Source: Protula sp. h YS-2021 (taxonomy: Eukaryota > Annelida > Polychaeta > Sabellida > Serpulidae). Taken from it: 64,000 nucleotides of DNA. Below the pieces are notes generated by a model. It was not told where the DNA came from and searched no databases. It worked only from the letters and a program-made list of their open reading frames with translations. Both the position numbers and the translations under genes were made by a program. Positions 30,256-39,414 of the stretch are shown here, in pieces; position 1 is the stretch's first letter, and the number at the start of each line of letters is the position of its first letter. The DNA is taken from the NCBI GenBank assembly GCA_949752745.1, contig OX457027.1, positions 92,351,725 to 92,415,724 on the forward strand, read 5' to 3'.

Positions 30256-30835
30256 ACAACAGATTAAGCGTTTTATTTCATAAGTCAAGGTATTTTTTAA
30301 CCCAGACAGTGGCTTTTTTTAAACTCTCTCTCTCGTCACACTCATATATCACTAGCCACAACAGATTTAGCGTTTCATTTCATAAGTCAGGGTATTTTTA
30401 ACCCAGACAGTGGCTTTTTAACTCTCTCTCTTCACACACACACATATAGCAATAGCCACGACAGATTTAGCGTTTCATTTCATAAGTCAAGGTATTTTTA
30501 ACCCAGACAGCGGCTTTTTTTAACTCTGTCTCTCTCTCTTCACGCACACACATATACCAACACCAGTGACAGATTGAGCGTTTGATTTCTCAAGCCAGGG
30601 TATTTTTAACCCAGACGGCAACTTTTTTTTTGCTTTTTCAGACGGGCAGACGGACAGATTTAGCGTTCGATTTCTCAAGCCAGGGTATTTTTAACCCAGA
30701 GGGCAATTTGTTTTGCTTTTTCAGACGGGCAGACGGACAGATTTTGCGTTTCAGTTCTCAAGCCAGGGTATTTTTAACCCAGACGGCAACTTTTTTTTGC
30801 TTTCTTAGACGGGCAGACGGACAGATGGGGTAGAA
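30256..30835. repeat. Tandem 80-110-bp repeats with GGGTATTTTTAACCC hairpin
   Basis: Six units, each with TTTAGCGTTTCATTTC-type sequence, a GGGTATTTTTAACCC dyad and CAGACGG; the dyads lie near 30290, 30391, 30490, 30599, 30685 and 30767. The last units carry the AGACGGGCAGACGGACAG string. The array abuts the end of the minus-strand zinc-finger gene. Confidence 0.7.
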
Positions 30836-31704
30836 ATCAATGATTTATAGACCCCGCTTCCCCTGCCTCTGCCTCTGACGCTGCCGCTGCCTCTGCCGCT
30901 GCCGTCATCCTCCCTACAGCCAGCCTTCCTCCTGTGCGCCGCTACCGCGGCCCTGTTTGACTTGAAACCTCTGCCCAGAACGTTACAATAATGATATTCC
31001 GGCCGCATAGCGTCCGGGCATTCTTGCTCGTGCACTCTCATAGAGGCTCCTGCTGGAATTCCGAAATGGCAGAAGTAGCAGTACTTCACATTATCGGCCG
31101 TATCCAAGAGCTGCACGATCTCCTGGAGTGTTGACTCTTTGCTAGAGCCGTCCTCCTGTTTCAAGTCAATCAGTTCCGTGGTGCGGTCATAATCGGAAGG
31201 CGACTGCATGAGGCTGAAGTCGATCGTTGGGATCTCCGAAATACTGGCGACAGCGGCTGCTAGCTCATCCTCAGGAGCTGGTGGCGGACTGTCCGGCCTT
31301 ATAACGGTGGCGCTGGGTATGCGCCGCCTCACTGTAACTGGTGCCGCCGACACCTTCCGGACAGTCACATCAGCTTCCCTCGGACTTGCTTTCAATGGAG
31401 TCGTCATCGTCGACGCTGAGGCTTTCGCTGGAGTCGCTGCCGTCATCGTCGACGCCGTGGCTTTGACAGCAGTCGCTTTGGCAGAAGTCGGTCTGACAGG
31501 AATCGGTCTGGCTGGCCTTGCTTCCTGGCAGGGCGACGGGTCCGGGAACCTCTCGAATGACAGCTCCCTCAGTCGCTTGTGGCTTTCCTCCGCCGCCCTG
31601 CCAAACCGGTTGTATTCCTGCTGCGGTCTGGCCATCTGAAAATCCCTCCACTTCTTGAAGAGGAACGTCTGGCAGTCGATAAAGATTTCCTCGAATAGAT
31701 TCAC
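30805..31704 (-). CDS. C2HC zinc-finger protein with Ala/Thr-rich and RGG regions, 299 aa
   Basis: The N-terminal helical part (1-60) is followed by a low-complexity Ala/Thr/Ser/Lys repeat (about 70-125). Residues about 215-262 contain a C-x2-C ... H-x3-C finger (CYFCHF ... HEQEC) and a second, incomplete finger (YCNVLG ... AHRRKAGC). The C-terminus is a Gly/Arg/Ser-rich tail like RNA-binding RGG boxes. The finger type resembles those at the polymerase N-terminus. It is transcribed divergently from the 329-aa gene. Codons are GC-rich compared with the capsid block. A nucleic-acid-binding regulator is likely; an exact role is not assignable. Start by the first Met; an inner Met at 24 is possible. 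Confidence 0.6.
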   Translation of the reverse strand: MNLFEEIFIDCQTFLFKKWRDFQMARPQQEYNRFGRAAEESHKRLRELSFERFPDPSPCQEARPARPIPVRPTSAKATAVKATASTMTAATPAKASASTMTTPLKASPREADVTVRKVSAAPVTVRRRIPSATVIRPDSPPPAPEDELAAAVASISEIPTIDFSLMQSPSDYDRTTELIDLKQEDGSSKESTLQEIVQLLDTADNVKYCYFCHFGIPAGASMRVHEQECPDAMRPEYHYCNVLGRGFKSNRAAVAAHRRKAGCREDDGSGRGSGSVRGRGRGSGVYKSLISTPSVRLPV

Positions 31705-31849
31705 ATCTTTATCCGTGAGATAATATCTCTTTCGACGTTCCTCAGAAAAAAACTCTTCTTTGTACTGAATTGTTTTTTCTTAGATGTTGACTTCTCAACG
31801 ATCAAAAGCAGACTGACTACATAGAGTGCGAGGCTGCTATTATAAAGGG

Positions 31850-31985
31850 ACCCCCCGCCAATCGACCTTTAGCCATACACTACGAGAGCTGGTCGACAGC
31901 TCCCCCCGCCAGCCGACCTAGTCGACAGGCCCCCCGCCAGCCAACCTGGTCGACAGCCTCCCCCGCCGATCGACATTTAAGCCAC
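31850..31985. promoter_or_regulatory. C-run/GTCGAC repeats in the left divergent promoter
   Basis: Four units of CCCCCCGCCA(G/A)-x-CGACC with GTCGACAG between the divergent 299-aa and 329-aa genes. They are the complement-type counterpart of the G-run/GTCGAC repeats between the two right-arm genes. Confidence 0.6.
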
Positions 31986-32002
31986 TGGCTCACCGACAGT
32001 AG

Positions 32003-32012
32003 TATAAAAAGG
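32003..32012 (+). promoter_or_regulatory. TATA box of the 329-aa gene
   Basis: TATAAAAAGG 51 bases before the ATG at 32054. Confidence 0.65.
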
Positions 32013-32053
32013 TCCGTTCGACACCCCTATGGCCATTCCATTGCCAAACCATC

Positions 32054-33043
32054 ATGGAGAGGTCTCGAAAAGCAACAACGGATAGCAACATGGAAATTGA
32101 TAGCCTGTTCAGCAATGAAACAATGGCTTTTACAGATGCAGTTTTAACTGCAGAGGAGACTGCTGCCTTCCTAAGTACACTGGCAGAAGCTGAAAAAGCC
32201 TTGGTGGAAGCATTAGGGGCTCCGTCTGACGTGTCTACAGTACAGCAAAGAAAGCCTGAGGAAGCGTTAGGTGCTCCGCCAGTACAGCAAGCAATGCCAG
32301 ATCCTGAGGGATCTGACTACCCGTTCTGGGTTGCAAATGCGCTTGTAAATGGTAGCGCGAAGCTACTTAGTACAAAGTTTCGGGCGCATCTAGAGCATCT
32401 TGAGGAAGAAGAAGTGGTCATGTCTAGCGATGACAACAACGACGGTGACGACGACGACGATGGCGACAGCGATGTCGACAACGACGACAATGACGACAAC
32501 GTCGATGACGACAGCGACGACAATGACAAGCAGCTCAAATCTAAATTTGAATTGAGTAAAACTATTCCTGTTACTGAGGAAGACGTCACGCTGTTGAAAC
32601 GAAACTTTCAAGCAGTGATTCCTCTGATCGATTGCAACATTTTATGGCGTTTATGTGAAGAAGGCTTTTTCGACCAACACACATACATGTACCTAACGGA
32701 AGACGTGAACACTGTAATTCAGCTTATCTACATGCTAGAAGGAAACATAGAGCATCTTCCCGCGTCAGAGCCACAGTTCTCCGAAGCCATGACCCGACGT
32801 TTCGTTCAACTTATTAGAAGTCTTCATGAGGAACTTTTTAAGACTTTATGTCTACCGGCGCCAAAGTGTGTTGATGAGGATCGCGATTCCAAATGTGCAA
32901 AGGTCATGCTACATGGCTTCAAGTACCTTGAAGAACGTATTAAGGTGTATGATATGATGGCCTACCTCTATGAAAAAGGACATTTCACCATGCCAATGCT
33001 CTTTCAATGGATAATTGGGAGTCGCAAACGAGGAGACTTTTAA
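32054..33043 (+). CDS. Accessory protein with acidic linker and possible death-fold (CARD-like) domain, 329 aa
   Basis: The ATG follows ACCATC, a fair Kozak context. The N-terminal 120 residues contain two short repeats (EALGAP...VQQ). An almost pure Asp/Asn stretch covers about 124-157. The C-terminal domain (about 175-325) is helical; its first part (LLKRNFQAVIPLID ... LCEEGFFDQHTYMYL ... VIQLIYML) has the helix and hydrophobic spacing of a CARD-type death fold. Such a domain in a virus-like element could interfere with host apoptosis or immune signalling. This is a by-eye resemblance only; a plain helical regulator is the alternative. No second copy is in the window. Confidence 0.55.
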   Translation: MERSRKATTDSNMEIDSLFSNETMAFTDAVLTAEETAAFLSTLAEAEKALVEALGAPSDVSTVQQRKPEEALGAPPVQQAMPDPEGSDYPFWVANALVNGSAKLLSTKFRAHLEHLEEEEVVMSSDDNNDGDDDDDGDSDVDNDDNDDNVDDDSDDNDKQLKSKFELSKTIPVTEEDVTLLKRNFQAVIPLIDCNILWRLCEEGFFDQHTYMYLTEDVNTVIQLIYMLEGNIEHLPASEPQFSEAMTRRFVQLIRSLHEELFKTLCLPAPKCVDEDRDSKCAKVMLHGFKYLEERIKVYDMMAYLYEKGHFTMPMLFQWIIGSRKRGDF

Positions 33044-33160
33044 GTGATCGTCATGAGACAATCTCTAACAGACGGTTTGCCAACAGCCTTTCTGGATGGT
33101 TTCAACGAGATCACTCCGCGATTTTGCAAACATCTCATGAAAACATACATGTAATATCCA

Positions 33161-33168
33161 TATAAAAG
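33161..33168 (+). promoter_or_regulatory. TATA box of the 206-aa PC4-like/zinc gene
   Basis: TATAAAAG followed by GAG, about 28 bases before a TCATCATTC initiator-like site and 48 bases before the ATG. Confidence 0.6.
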
Positions 33169-33208
33169 GAGTAAGGTGTCAAGTGCAGTCATCATTCAAC
33201 GTGCAGCC

Positions 33209-33829
33209 ATGGCGAAGACAAGCAGCTTTAGAATTAGTGCAAACTTAACCATTACTGTGGAGCATGGACAATTTGGGTTATTGATTCGAATCAAACGTGG
33301 ACAGAGATGGCTTGCTTTATCACCATCCGTGCGGAAGAATGTGTGTCTGAACTTAGCAAGATTACGCGACATTGGCGTCAAACTGTACTTAACGCAAACG
33401 AAGTGGCTTGAAGTCATTTCATACTTGGACATGCGCTATGTGAGTTTTGTGCAAACATCACTGTTTGAAGGGAAAGAATACAAGTTTTACATCAACATGA
33501 ATGATGGTGAATGGGAGACATTGCTTCAGGAGATGGATAGCATTAACTCAACCTTATTGCCATGTACGGAATGTCATGGCAAGAAAACTCCTATCAAGCT
33601 GCAAAAGGACAACCGGATGAAAGTGTCAAAGTTATCCAAGAAAAGACTGGCTGAAGTTCAATTGGAGAATATGGATGTGCAAAATCAACTTGGACTTACC
33701 TGTGAATATTGTGGTGCTTACGGATATGCTGAGGATTATGATTGTTACTGCCACAAGTACAATTGCAAGTTGTGTGAACCAGACAACTTCTGCAACAAGT
33801 GCGGCTCACTAACTGTTTCTGTGGAGTAA
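33209..33829 (+). CDS. PC4-like protein with C-terminal zinc-binding domain, 206 aa
   Basis: The start at 33209 has a strong GCCATGG context; no ATG lies upstream in frame. Residues about 6-70 follow the PC4 pattern: FRISANLTITVEHG, LLIRIKR, then VKLYLTQTKWLEVISYL. A second partial repeat follows (YKFYINMNDGEWETLLQEM, about 95-115). The C-terminal 90 residues hold many Cys pairs (CTEC, CEYC, CYCH, CKLC, CNKC), enough for two zinc sites. It lies immediately upstream of the two small genes and the integrase. A single-stranded DNA-binding regulator is plausible. Confidence 0.6.
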   Translation: MAKTSSFRISANLTITVEHGQFGLLIRIKRGQRWLALSPSVRKNVCLNLARLRDIGVKLYLTQTKWLEVISYLDMRYVSFVQTSLFEGKEYKFYINMNDGEWETLLQEMDSINSTLLPCTECHGKKTPIKLQKDNRMKVSKLSKKRLAEVQLENMDVQNQLGLTCEYCGAYGYAEDYDCYCHKYNCKLCEPDNFCNKCGSLTVSVE

Positions 33830-33893
33830 GACTGAGGGTCATTTGCTTACCAGCCGTCATAGTGTGCAGACGTGTTATATGGACATGTGAAAG

Positions 33894-34181
33894 ATGGATG
33901 CAGAAACGTGTTTCAAGGACAAGTATGTGGACTACATGATAAGTGAACTGGCACGTTTTGGATCTATTCAACAACAACTGCAGCACTTTGACATTTATTG
34001 GGAACTTGCTCATTCCACGTTGAACGTACCAAACTTACGCGAGGATTTCATCAAAGGGTGTGTGCTTTCAAACATTGACAGAGCTGAGGAGTTTGATGTG
34101 GAAGCAGCATATCACTTCGCTCGATTTGATCCAAGACTGTTTGATGAAGTGAGAGAGTGGTTAATCTACATTGCAGTATAA
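33894..34181 (+). CDS. Small conserved protein, 95 aa, full-length copy
   Basis: Complete version of the gene cut by the window edge in copy 1. The start lies 64 bases after the zinc gene stop. Differences from copy 1 are scattered substitutions with no gaps. Helical and acidic; no motif recognised. Ends in TAATG with the next gene. Confidence 0.7.
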   Translation: MDAETCFKDKYVDYMISELARFGSIQQQLQHFDIYWELAHSTLNVPNLREDFIKGCVLSNIDRAEEFDVEAAYHFARFDPRLFDEVREWLIYIAV

Positions 34182-34513
34182 TGGCAGACATTACATTGAG
34201 ACAATATATTGTGCAAAAGACATATTGTGAAGAAATGTTATTAGCTGTAAAAAAGTTTGCATGTTTAGTATGTCCTGCTTGTCAAAATGAAGAGTGTTCA
34301 GAACATATGTGTCATTCTACATGTGTCTATACATATTGGAATGAAGCTAAATATTACATTCATTTAGATAAAGTGTTAGATAATGCAAATCAACGTTGTG
34401 AAAAATATGGTGTAGATGCTATCACATTTGATGAATTAAGTAGTTGGTTAATATACATTGAAGATCAATGGACTCCAATTATTCACACCATTGTATCAAT
34501 ACTTGATTTGTAA
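34181..34513 (+). CDS. Small cysteine-rich protein, 110 aa, copy 2
   Basis: Nearly identical to the copy 1 protein; changes are limited to a few residues in the C-terminal quarter. All cysteines of the CPAC/HMC cluster are kept, which argues that the cluster matters. Start by TAATG overlap. Confidence 0.65.
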   Translation: MADITLRQYIVQKTYCEEMLLAVKKFACLVCPACQNEECSEHMCHSTCVYTYWNEAKYYIHLDKVLDNANQRCEKYGVDAITFDELSSWLIYIEDQWTPIIHTIVSILDL

Positions 34514-34702
34514 GATATGTTGAATGAGTTGATAAAATAAAATTTAAGATATGTTGATAAAATAAAATTTAAGATGTGTTGATAAAATGCAAGATATGTT
34601 GATAAAATAAAATGCAAGATATGTTGATAAAATAAAATGCAAGATATGTTGATAAAATAAAATGCAAGATATGTTAACAAGTGTTGATCATTTAGTGTTA
34701 AC
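34514..34702 (+). repeat. Expanded 25-bp minisatellite upstream of the integrase remnant
   Basis: About six units, the later ones reading GATATGTTGATAAAATAAAATGCAA. Most units contain AATAAA. Copy 1 has fewer, more degenerate units. Confidence 0.8.
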
Positions 34703-35805
34703 CTGTCGACGTGGAAAGACTTCTTAACCAATATTTACTTTAAACCTGGTCAACACGGGGCATTTGCTGGTCCTTACAAACTTTATCACATATTAAAAAA
34801 ACATGATCAACCAGTCACTCATTGACAAGTAAAGAAATGGTTACAGGATCAAGATGGCTTCAGTTTACTACAACCTGTAAAATACAGGTTTAAAAGGCAA
34901 CGTGTCATTACACGTGGAATTGATGACATGTGGGATATTGATTTAGCTGACATGGGAAACATAGCTTCCTATAATGATGACACCCACTTTTTATTGGTTA
35001 TCATTGATGTGTTTTCCAAATATTTATGGGTGCAACCAATACCTAATAAATCACATACCAGCGTCACAGAAGCCTTTCAAAAGATTTTTTATGAAACACA
35101 ACGAAGACCACGAACTCTGAGGTCGGATAAAGGAACTGAATTTAAAAACAGATGGGTAAAAGCATTTTTGAAGAAGGAGGGAATACATGCCTATACGACA
35201 AAGAATGAAACCAAAGCCAACTTTGCTGAGAGAGTCATTCGTACTCTAAAGGGAATGATGTATCGATATTTCCTACACAATCGAACGTATCGATATATGG
35301 ACATCCTTCCAGACTTAGTGTATAATTACAACCATAGACCTCATGGCTCCCTCCCTAATAAGTATGCTCCTGCAGATATATTCGTAAAGACATAGAATCG
35401 AAAGTGTGGAAGTATATGTATGTAGACAAATTGAAATTAAAACCAAAGAAGAAAAAACCCTACAAATTTAAAATTGGTGATCAGGTTCGCATTTCTCACA
35501 TGAAATATGTATTTCAACGGGATTATCATATAAAGTGGACGCAAGAAGTCTTCATTATCACACATCGTTGTAAGAAGCAAGGAATACACTTGTATCGTGT
35601 GAAAGACTTTTTAGACGAGGATATTGATGGACATTTCTATGAAGAAGAACTGCAGAAAGTGACAAAAGATGTTGAATCTGTCTACAAAATTGAAAAGGTT
35701 TTGAAAACACGAAGAAGACGAGGTGTTAAAGAATTATTTGTGAAGTGGTTAGGTTGGCCAAAGAAGTTTAACAGTTGGGCGAAAGAAACTGATATTCGAA
35801 AATGA
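34703..35805 (+). pseudogene. Integrase-chromodomain gene, inactivated
   Basis: Three independent hits compared with copy 1: the start ATG is CTG at 34703, an in-frame TGA stands at 34823-34825, and a two-base insertion at about 35376-35381 shifts the frame before the basic linker. The catalytic core (34928-35395) and the chromodomain part (35404-35805) remain as separate open stretches, and the DDE residues are still encoded. Copy 2 could not supply its own integrase. Confidence 0.92.
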
Positions 35806-36452
35806 AGCATCCATTCACATGTTTGGTCTCTGGACCTACAGGCAGTGGTAAAACTTCTCTAGTTAGGGAACAAAAGTTAATTAAACCCTCTCCAAAAACC
35901 ATTTTATGGCTCTATGCAGCAGATCAGCCTTTATACAAGGGAATGAAGGGTGTGGAATTTTACCAAGGCATTTCAGAGGACGTTGAAGAGCGTTCTAACC
36001 CAAAAAAGCCAAACTTACTCATCATTGATGACTTAATGACTAAATGTCGTAGTGATGAGCGAATGACACGTCTCTTTAGTGTTGGTAGCAGTCATCAAAA
36101 TCTAAGCATTATTTTTATTGTGCATAATTTATTCCATCATGGTAGAGAAATGCGAAATATTAGTTTGAATACACATTACATCATTCTGTTTAAAAATCCT
36201 AGAGACAGTCAACAAATAAGTACATTAGCGCGACAAATGTATCCTGGAAAATCTCATTTTCTCATAGAAGCCTATCAAGATGCTACCAGCAAACCTCATG
36301 GCTATTTATTCAATGATTTGAAGCCGAAGACGAATGATCAACTACGTATTCGTACAGGCATTTTACCAAAAGATACACATTACGCATATGTTGATAAAGT
36401 AGCGTATGAACAAGAACCAAGTCACTTGACCATTCGCAGCCAAGATGTCTGA
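35802..36452 (+). CDS. Genome-packaging ATPase (A32/FtsK-HerA-like), intact
   Basis: 216 aa, starting by ATGA overlap with the integrase remnant. Walker A is GPTGSGKT (residues 11-18) and Walker B is the hydrophobic LLIIDD block near residue 72; a later FKNPRD segment fits the sensor/arginine region of the family. Compared with copy 1 it lacks three codons shortly after Walker A, an in-frame loss that may or may not be tolerated. It is the only continuous ATPase frame in the window. Ends eight bases inside the next gene. Confidence 0.92.
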   Translation: MKHPFTCLVSGPTGSGKTSLVREQKLIKPSPKTILWLYAADQPLYKGMKGVEFYQGISEDVEERSNPKKPNLLIIDDLMTKCRSDERMTRLFSVGSSHQNLSIIFIVHNLFHHGREMRNISLNTHYIILFKNPRDSQQISTLARQMYPGKSHFLIEAYQDATSKPHGYLFNDLKPKTNDQLRIRTGILPKDTHYAYVDKVAYEQEPSHLTIRSQDV

Positions 36453-36756
36453 ACGTATTCAAGCGAATCAACCTTTTCTCCACTTGCTCGCACGCAGCGG
36501 GCCTAAACGACGTAAATCCTTGTTACAACAAGCTATTAAGGAGGAATTAACTAGCTTGTTTGAAATTTGTTTGAATTTATTGCGAGGACATTTACCCTTA
36601 AGCTCAAAAAGGTATAAGGTGTTCAAGCGTGAACGTCATACCCTACGCACACTGGCAGATAAGAAGATATCACTTCGAAGAAAAAAGAAGTTGGTTAATC
36701 AGAAAGGAAGATTTATTGGAGCTATTGCTAAATTTGCATTACCCTTGTTAAAATGA
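36445..36756 (+). CDS. Small basic conserved Polinton protein, 103 aa, copy 2
   Basis: Same as the copy 1 gene except for a 15-base in-frame loss that shortens the hydrophobic C-terminus by five residues. The basic body is conserved. The ATGA join with the next gene is kept. Confidence 0.7.
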   Translation: MSERIQANQPFLHLLARSGPKRRKSLLQQAIKEELTSLFEICLNLLRGHLPLSSKRYKVFKRERHTLRTLADKKISLRRKKKLVNQKGRFIGAIAKFALPLLK

Positions 36757-37347
36757 AACATACTTTGAAAATGGTCCTCATTCCTGAATATGAATATAAA
36801 ATGTTGTTAGAAAAGAAGGGAAAAGATGTTGAAATCAAAACGAAAGTGAATAAACTTTTACGTGGGAAACGAACTCGTGAAAAAGCAATAGAAATGCCTC
36901 AAGTGCTTGGCCGTCATTTACGAACAACTCAGTCGCAACAACAACGACAAAAGTCTGTTACAGCATCTAATGCAGAAAAATCAGAAAAGTCCCAACATTT
37001 TTTAAACCATTTTCAACCTATTTATCATGTAAAACTAACACAACTTCTGGCAGAACTTAAGAAATATGGTACGAGAAGGACAGATAAAAATGAACTTGTC
37101 AGAGTTGAAAACGGGTACTGTCATTTCAAATTCTAACATTATTGATTTGTTGAAAGAAGCATTGGTTGCTACAAAAAGAAAAGAACGACGAGAACCACCA
37201 CATGGTTGGAAGAAGTTTATTGAGGAAATTGTAGACGATAATATTCCAAAAACTGTTTTTGGCAAAAAGACATCTCGTGAAGATATTACAAAAGAGATAC
37301 AACAACGTCAACAAAGGTTGTTTCCAGAAGGATGGGAAACTTTTTAA
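36753..37347 (+). pseudogene. 197-aa late-block gene, frameshifted
   Basis: Matches copy 1 but has four extra bases at about 37098-37113, replacing the local sequence and shifting the frame. The N-terminal charged half (to 37136) and the C-terminal half (in another frame, to 37347) are both otherwise open. Confidence 0.8.
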
Positions 37348-37541
37348 CATGGATTAAAGAGTTATGGTGTTGTTGTTGTAAAGAAAATGGAAATAAAAAT
37401 ACTATTCCTGTAAAAATTAGGTGTGTTAGTGCTTGTTGTCAGGGAGAAGTAGTAGATACCAATGTAGATCATGTAGATAGCAATTTAGACAACAATGTAG
37501 ACAGCAATGTAAAGAGTGAGGATGAAGAGTGTCAAACATGA
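37332..37541 (+). CDS. Small probable acylated membrane protein, 69 aa, copy 2
   Basis: The MGNFLT start and the CCCC run are unchanged from copy 1 and the length is the same; only a few substitutions occur in the acidic tail. Its start lies in the end of the broken 197-aa gene. Confidence 0.6.
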   Translation: MGNFLTWIKELWCCCCKENGNKNTIPVKIRCVSACCQGEVVDTNVDHVDSNLDNNVDSNVKSEDEECQT

Positions 37542-37591
37542 AGTAATGTATATACACATCTAGTCTACATCACATAAACGATTTAGCTGTC

Positions 37592-37909
37592 ATGGAGTCA
37601 ACAAGTTTTTACATTACTTTACCCAGCAATGGTAGTATGAACTATTATCCCAACAACAAGACTTCGCACTATCAAATTCGTATGCCTCGAACCATCTGTC
37701 TGAACGGCAAATATGAAGTGGCATTAGCTGAAATTCAATATCCACATACATGGACAACCATGAGGCATGGAATGGACTATTCTATTCAGTATCGACAACA
37801 ACCACTTATAGATTCTGTTCTTGACACAATCAATATTCCTTATGGTTACTACAGATCCATTCTGAGCGCTCTATGCGTCTCATCTTTAAAGATACATCCG
37901 GGTCAATGA
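37592..37909 (+). pseudogene. Minor capsid gene, truncated by deletion
   Basis: The first 89 or so codons match the penton-like gene of copy 1. At 37856-37860 (TCCAT) the sequence jumps to the major capsid gene in a different frame, adding about 15 foreign codons before a stop. Confidence 0.9.
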
Positions 37910-38829
37910 ATACTCATGGGGTGAAAAGAGCTAATCATGAACGATATGTATCAGGTTTTCATGTAAATGTTGAAGGTGGTGATATAGCTGAAACAGGAAA
38001 TAATGATTTACATAATCGCTATTTGTATACACGTCTAAGCCGTGAGTTTATGCTTACAGGTGGTTTAAGGGTAGATTTGTTTGAGCAGGATCGTTATCTT
38101 CCCAATGGTGTTAGTATGAAATTACGTTTACATAGACAAAAAGATGAATATGTTTTAATGGCTGCAAATAATGGTTTAAAAGTAGAAGTGAGAGAAGCGT
38201 TTTTAACCATTCGCAAAGTGAGGGTTAGTCCAGGTATTCAGTTGGGGCATGCAGATGCATTGATTAAAAGTCCTGCTAAGTTTATTATTAAAAGAAAAGA
38301 GTGTAAAATTTTAGCTATTCCAACTGGATTTCAATCTTTTGTGAAAGATAGCATCTTTTTAGGCCAATTACCAAAACGTATTGTCATTGGAATGGTTCAT
38401 AATGAATCCTTTGCTGGAACAGTATTGAGAAATCCATACAATTTTGAACATTTTGATCTTAACTTTATGCAGCTTTACTCTGATGGTGAACCAGTCCTAT
38501 CCAAACCTCTCAAGCTTGATATAAATCGAGGCAAATATCTTGATGCTTTTGAAACTCTTTACAAATCTTTTGATGGATTGGATGGTGAGAAAAGTTCCAT
38601 TATAAAACGGGAAGATTGGCCTAGAGGTTATTCTTTATTTTCTTTTGACTTAACACCTGATTATGATGGTGCTGATCATTATGCCCTTATCAAACATGGG
38701 AATTTGCGACTAGAAATGAATTTTGCTGGTGCCTTGCAAAATACAGTCAATGTTATAGTGTATGCTGAATTTGATAACATTGTTGAAATAAGTGCAAATC
38801 GTAGCATTCAATTCGACTACCAGTCATGA
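37861..38829 (+). pseudogene. Major capsid gene, 5' third deleted
   Basis: Retains codons corresponding to about residues 135-457 of copy 1, open from an inner ATG at 37873. The first jelly roll is incomplete, so a normal hexon cannot form. The ATGA join with the protease is kept. Confidence 0.9.
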
Positions 38830-39278
38830 ACACGAAGCAGACAGAAGCCATACTATCCCATGATGCTGCGACAAAAGACTTGTTTCAAGGTGTGTTTGCC
38901 ATGGACCAGTTACCATCTTTACAACGCGGTGCCTATGTCATCAACACAGACGATCGTGATGAGCCAGGAGAGCATTGGGTGGCAGTATATTATGACGAAG
39001 ACCCTGCAGAATATTTTGACTCTTATGGACTTTTACCTATAGACAGTCGTTTGAATAAGTTTTTAAAGTTTAATTTCATTTATGATTCAGTTCCATTACA
39101 AACACCGATATCATCTACATGTGGATTTTATTGTGTGTATTATATAATTCAAAGAGCTCGAGGACATAGTTCTTTTGAAATCATTGATGTATTAAGAAGA
39201 AGTGATGGTGATTTTGTTGTAAAGGATTTTGTATATAGACATTATAAACCATTATTTTATTGCTGTTGTATTAATTAA
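38826..39278 (+). CDS. Adenain-like maturation cysteine protease, intact
   Basis: 150 aa. Catalytic residues can be placed: H50 (GEHW), D65 (FDSYG), Q92 and C99 (STCGFYC), in the order of the adenovirus protease family (C5-like). The family cleaves capsid precursors during virion maturation. The length is short, as usual for Polintons. The C-terminus ends in a CCC string unlike copy 1, which stops earlier at a TGA. The only continuous protease frame in the window, next to capsid genes that are broken here. Confidence 0.92.
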   Translation: MNTKQTEAILSHDAATKDLFQGVFAMDQLPSLQRGAYVINTDDRDEPGEHWVAVYYDEDPAEYFDSYGLLPIDSRLNKFLKFNFIYDSVPLQTPISSTCGFYCVYYIIQRARGHSSFEIIDVLRRSDGDFVVKDFVYRHYKPLFYCCCIN

Positions 39279-39329
39279 GTAGTATTAGTTAAGTTGTTGG
39301 TAATTGTTAATTTTATTATGGATATTGTA

Positions 39330-39335
39330 AATAAA
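39330..39335 (+). terminator. Polyadenylation signal of the plus-strand block, copy 2
   Basis: AATAAA 52 bases after the protease stop; same position as in copy 1. Confidence 0.7.
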
Positions 39336-39362
39336 CAAGACAGTTTTATACAACATTCTTTT

Positions 39363-39368
39363 TTTATT
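39363..39368 (-). terminator. Polyadenylation signal of the minus-strand block, copy 2
   Basis: TTTATT on plus (AATAAA on minus), facing the previous signal at a distance of 27 bases. Confidence 0.6.
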
Positions 39369-39414
39369 GTGTTATACATTATTTACATTTTAACAATTAT
39401 TTTACATTAAACTT

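Noticed and set aside
28118..30257. Several minus-strand frames with repeated CPFVRVSVCPGVRL-type peptides
   Set aside because: They are the 16-bp minisatellite read without stops; frames are inconsistent between modules and no start context is shared.
31208..31639. 143-codon plus-strand frame opposite the zinc-finger gene
   Set aside because: Antisense shadow of an Ala/Thr-rich low-complexity region; no start context.
32317..32611. Ser/Val-rich minus-strand frames
   Set aside because: Antisense of the Asp-rich linker of the 329-aa gene.
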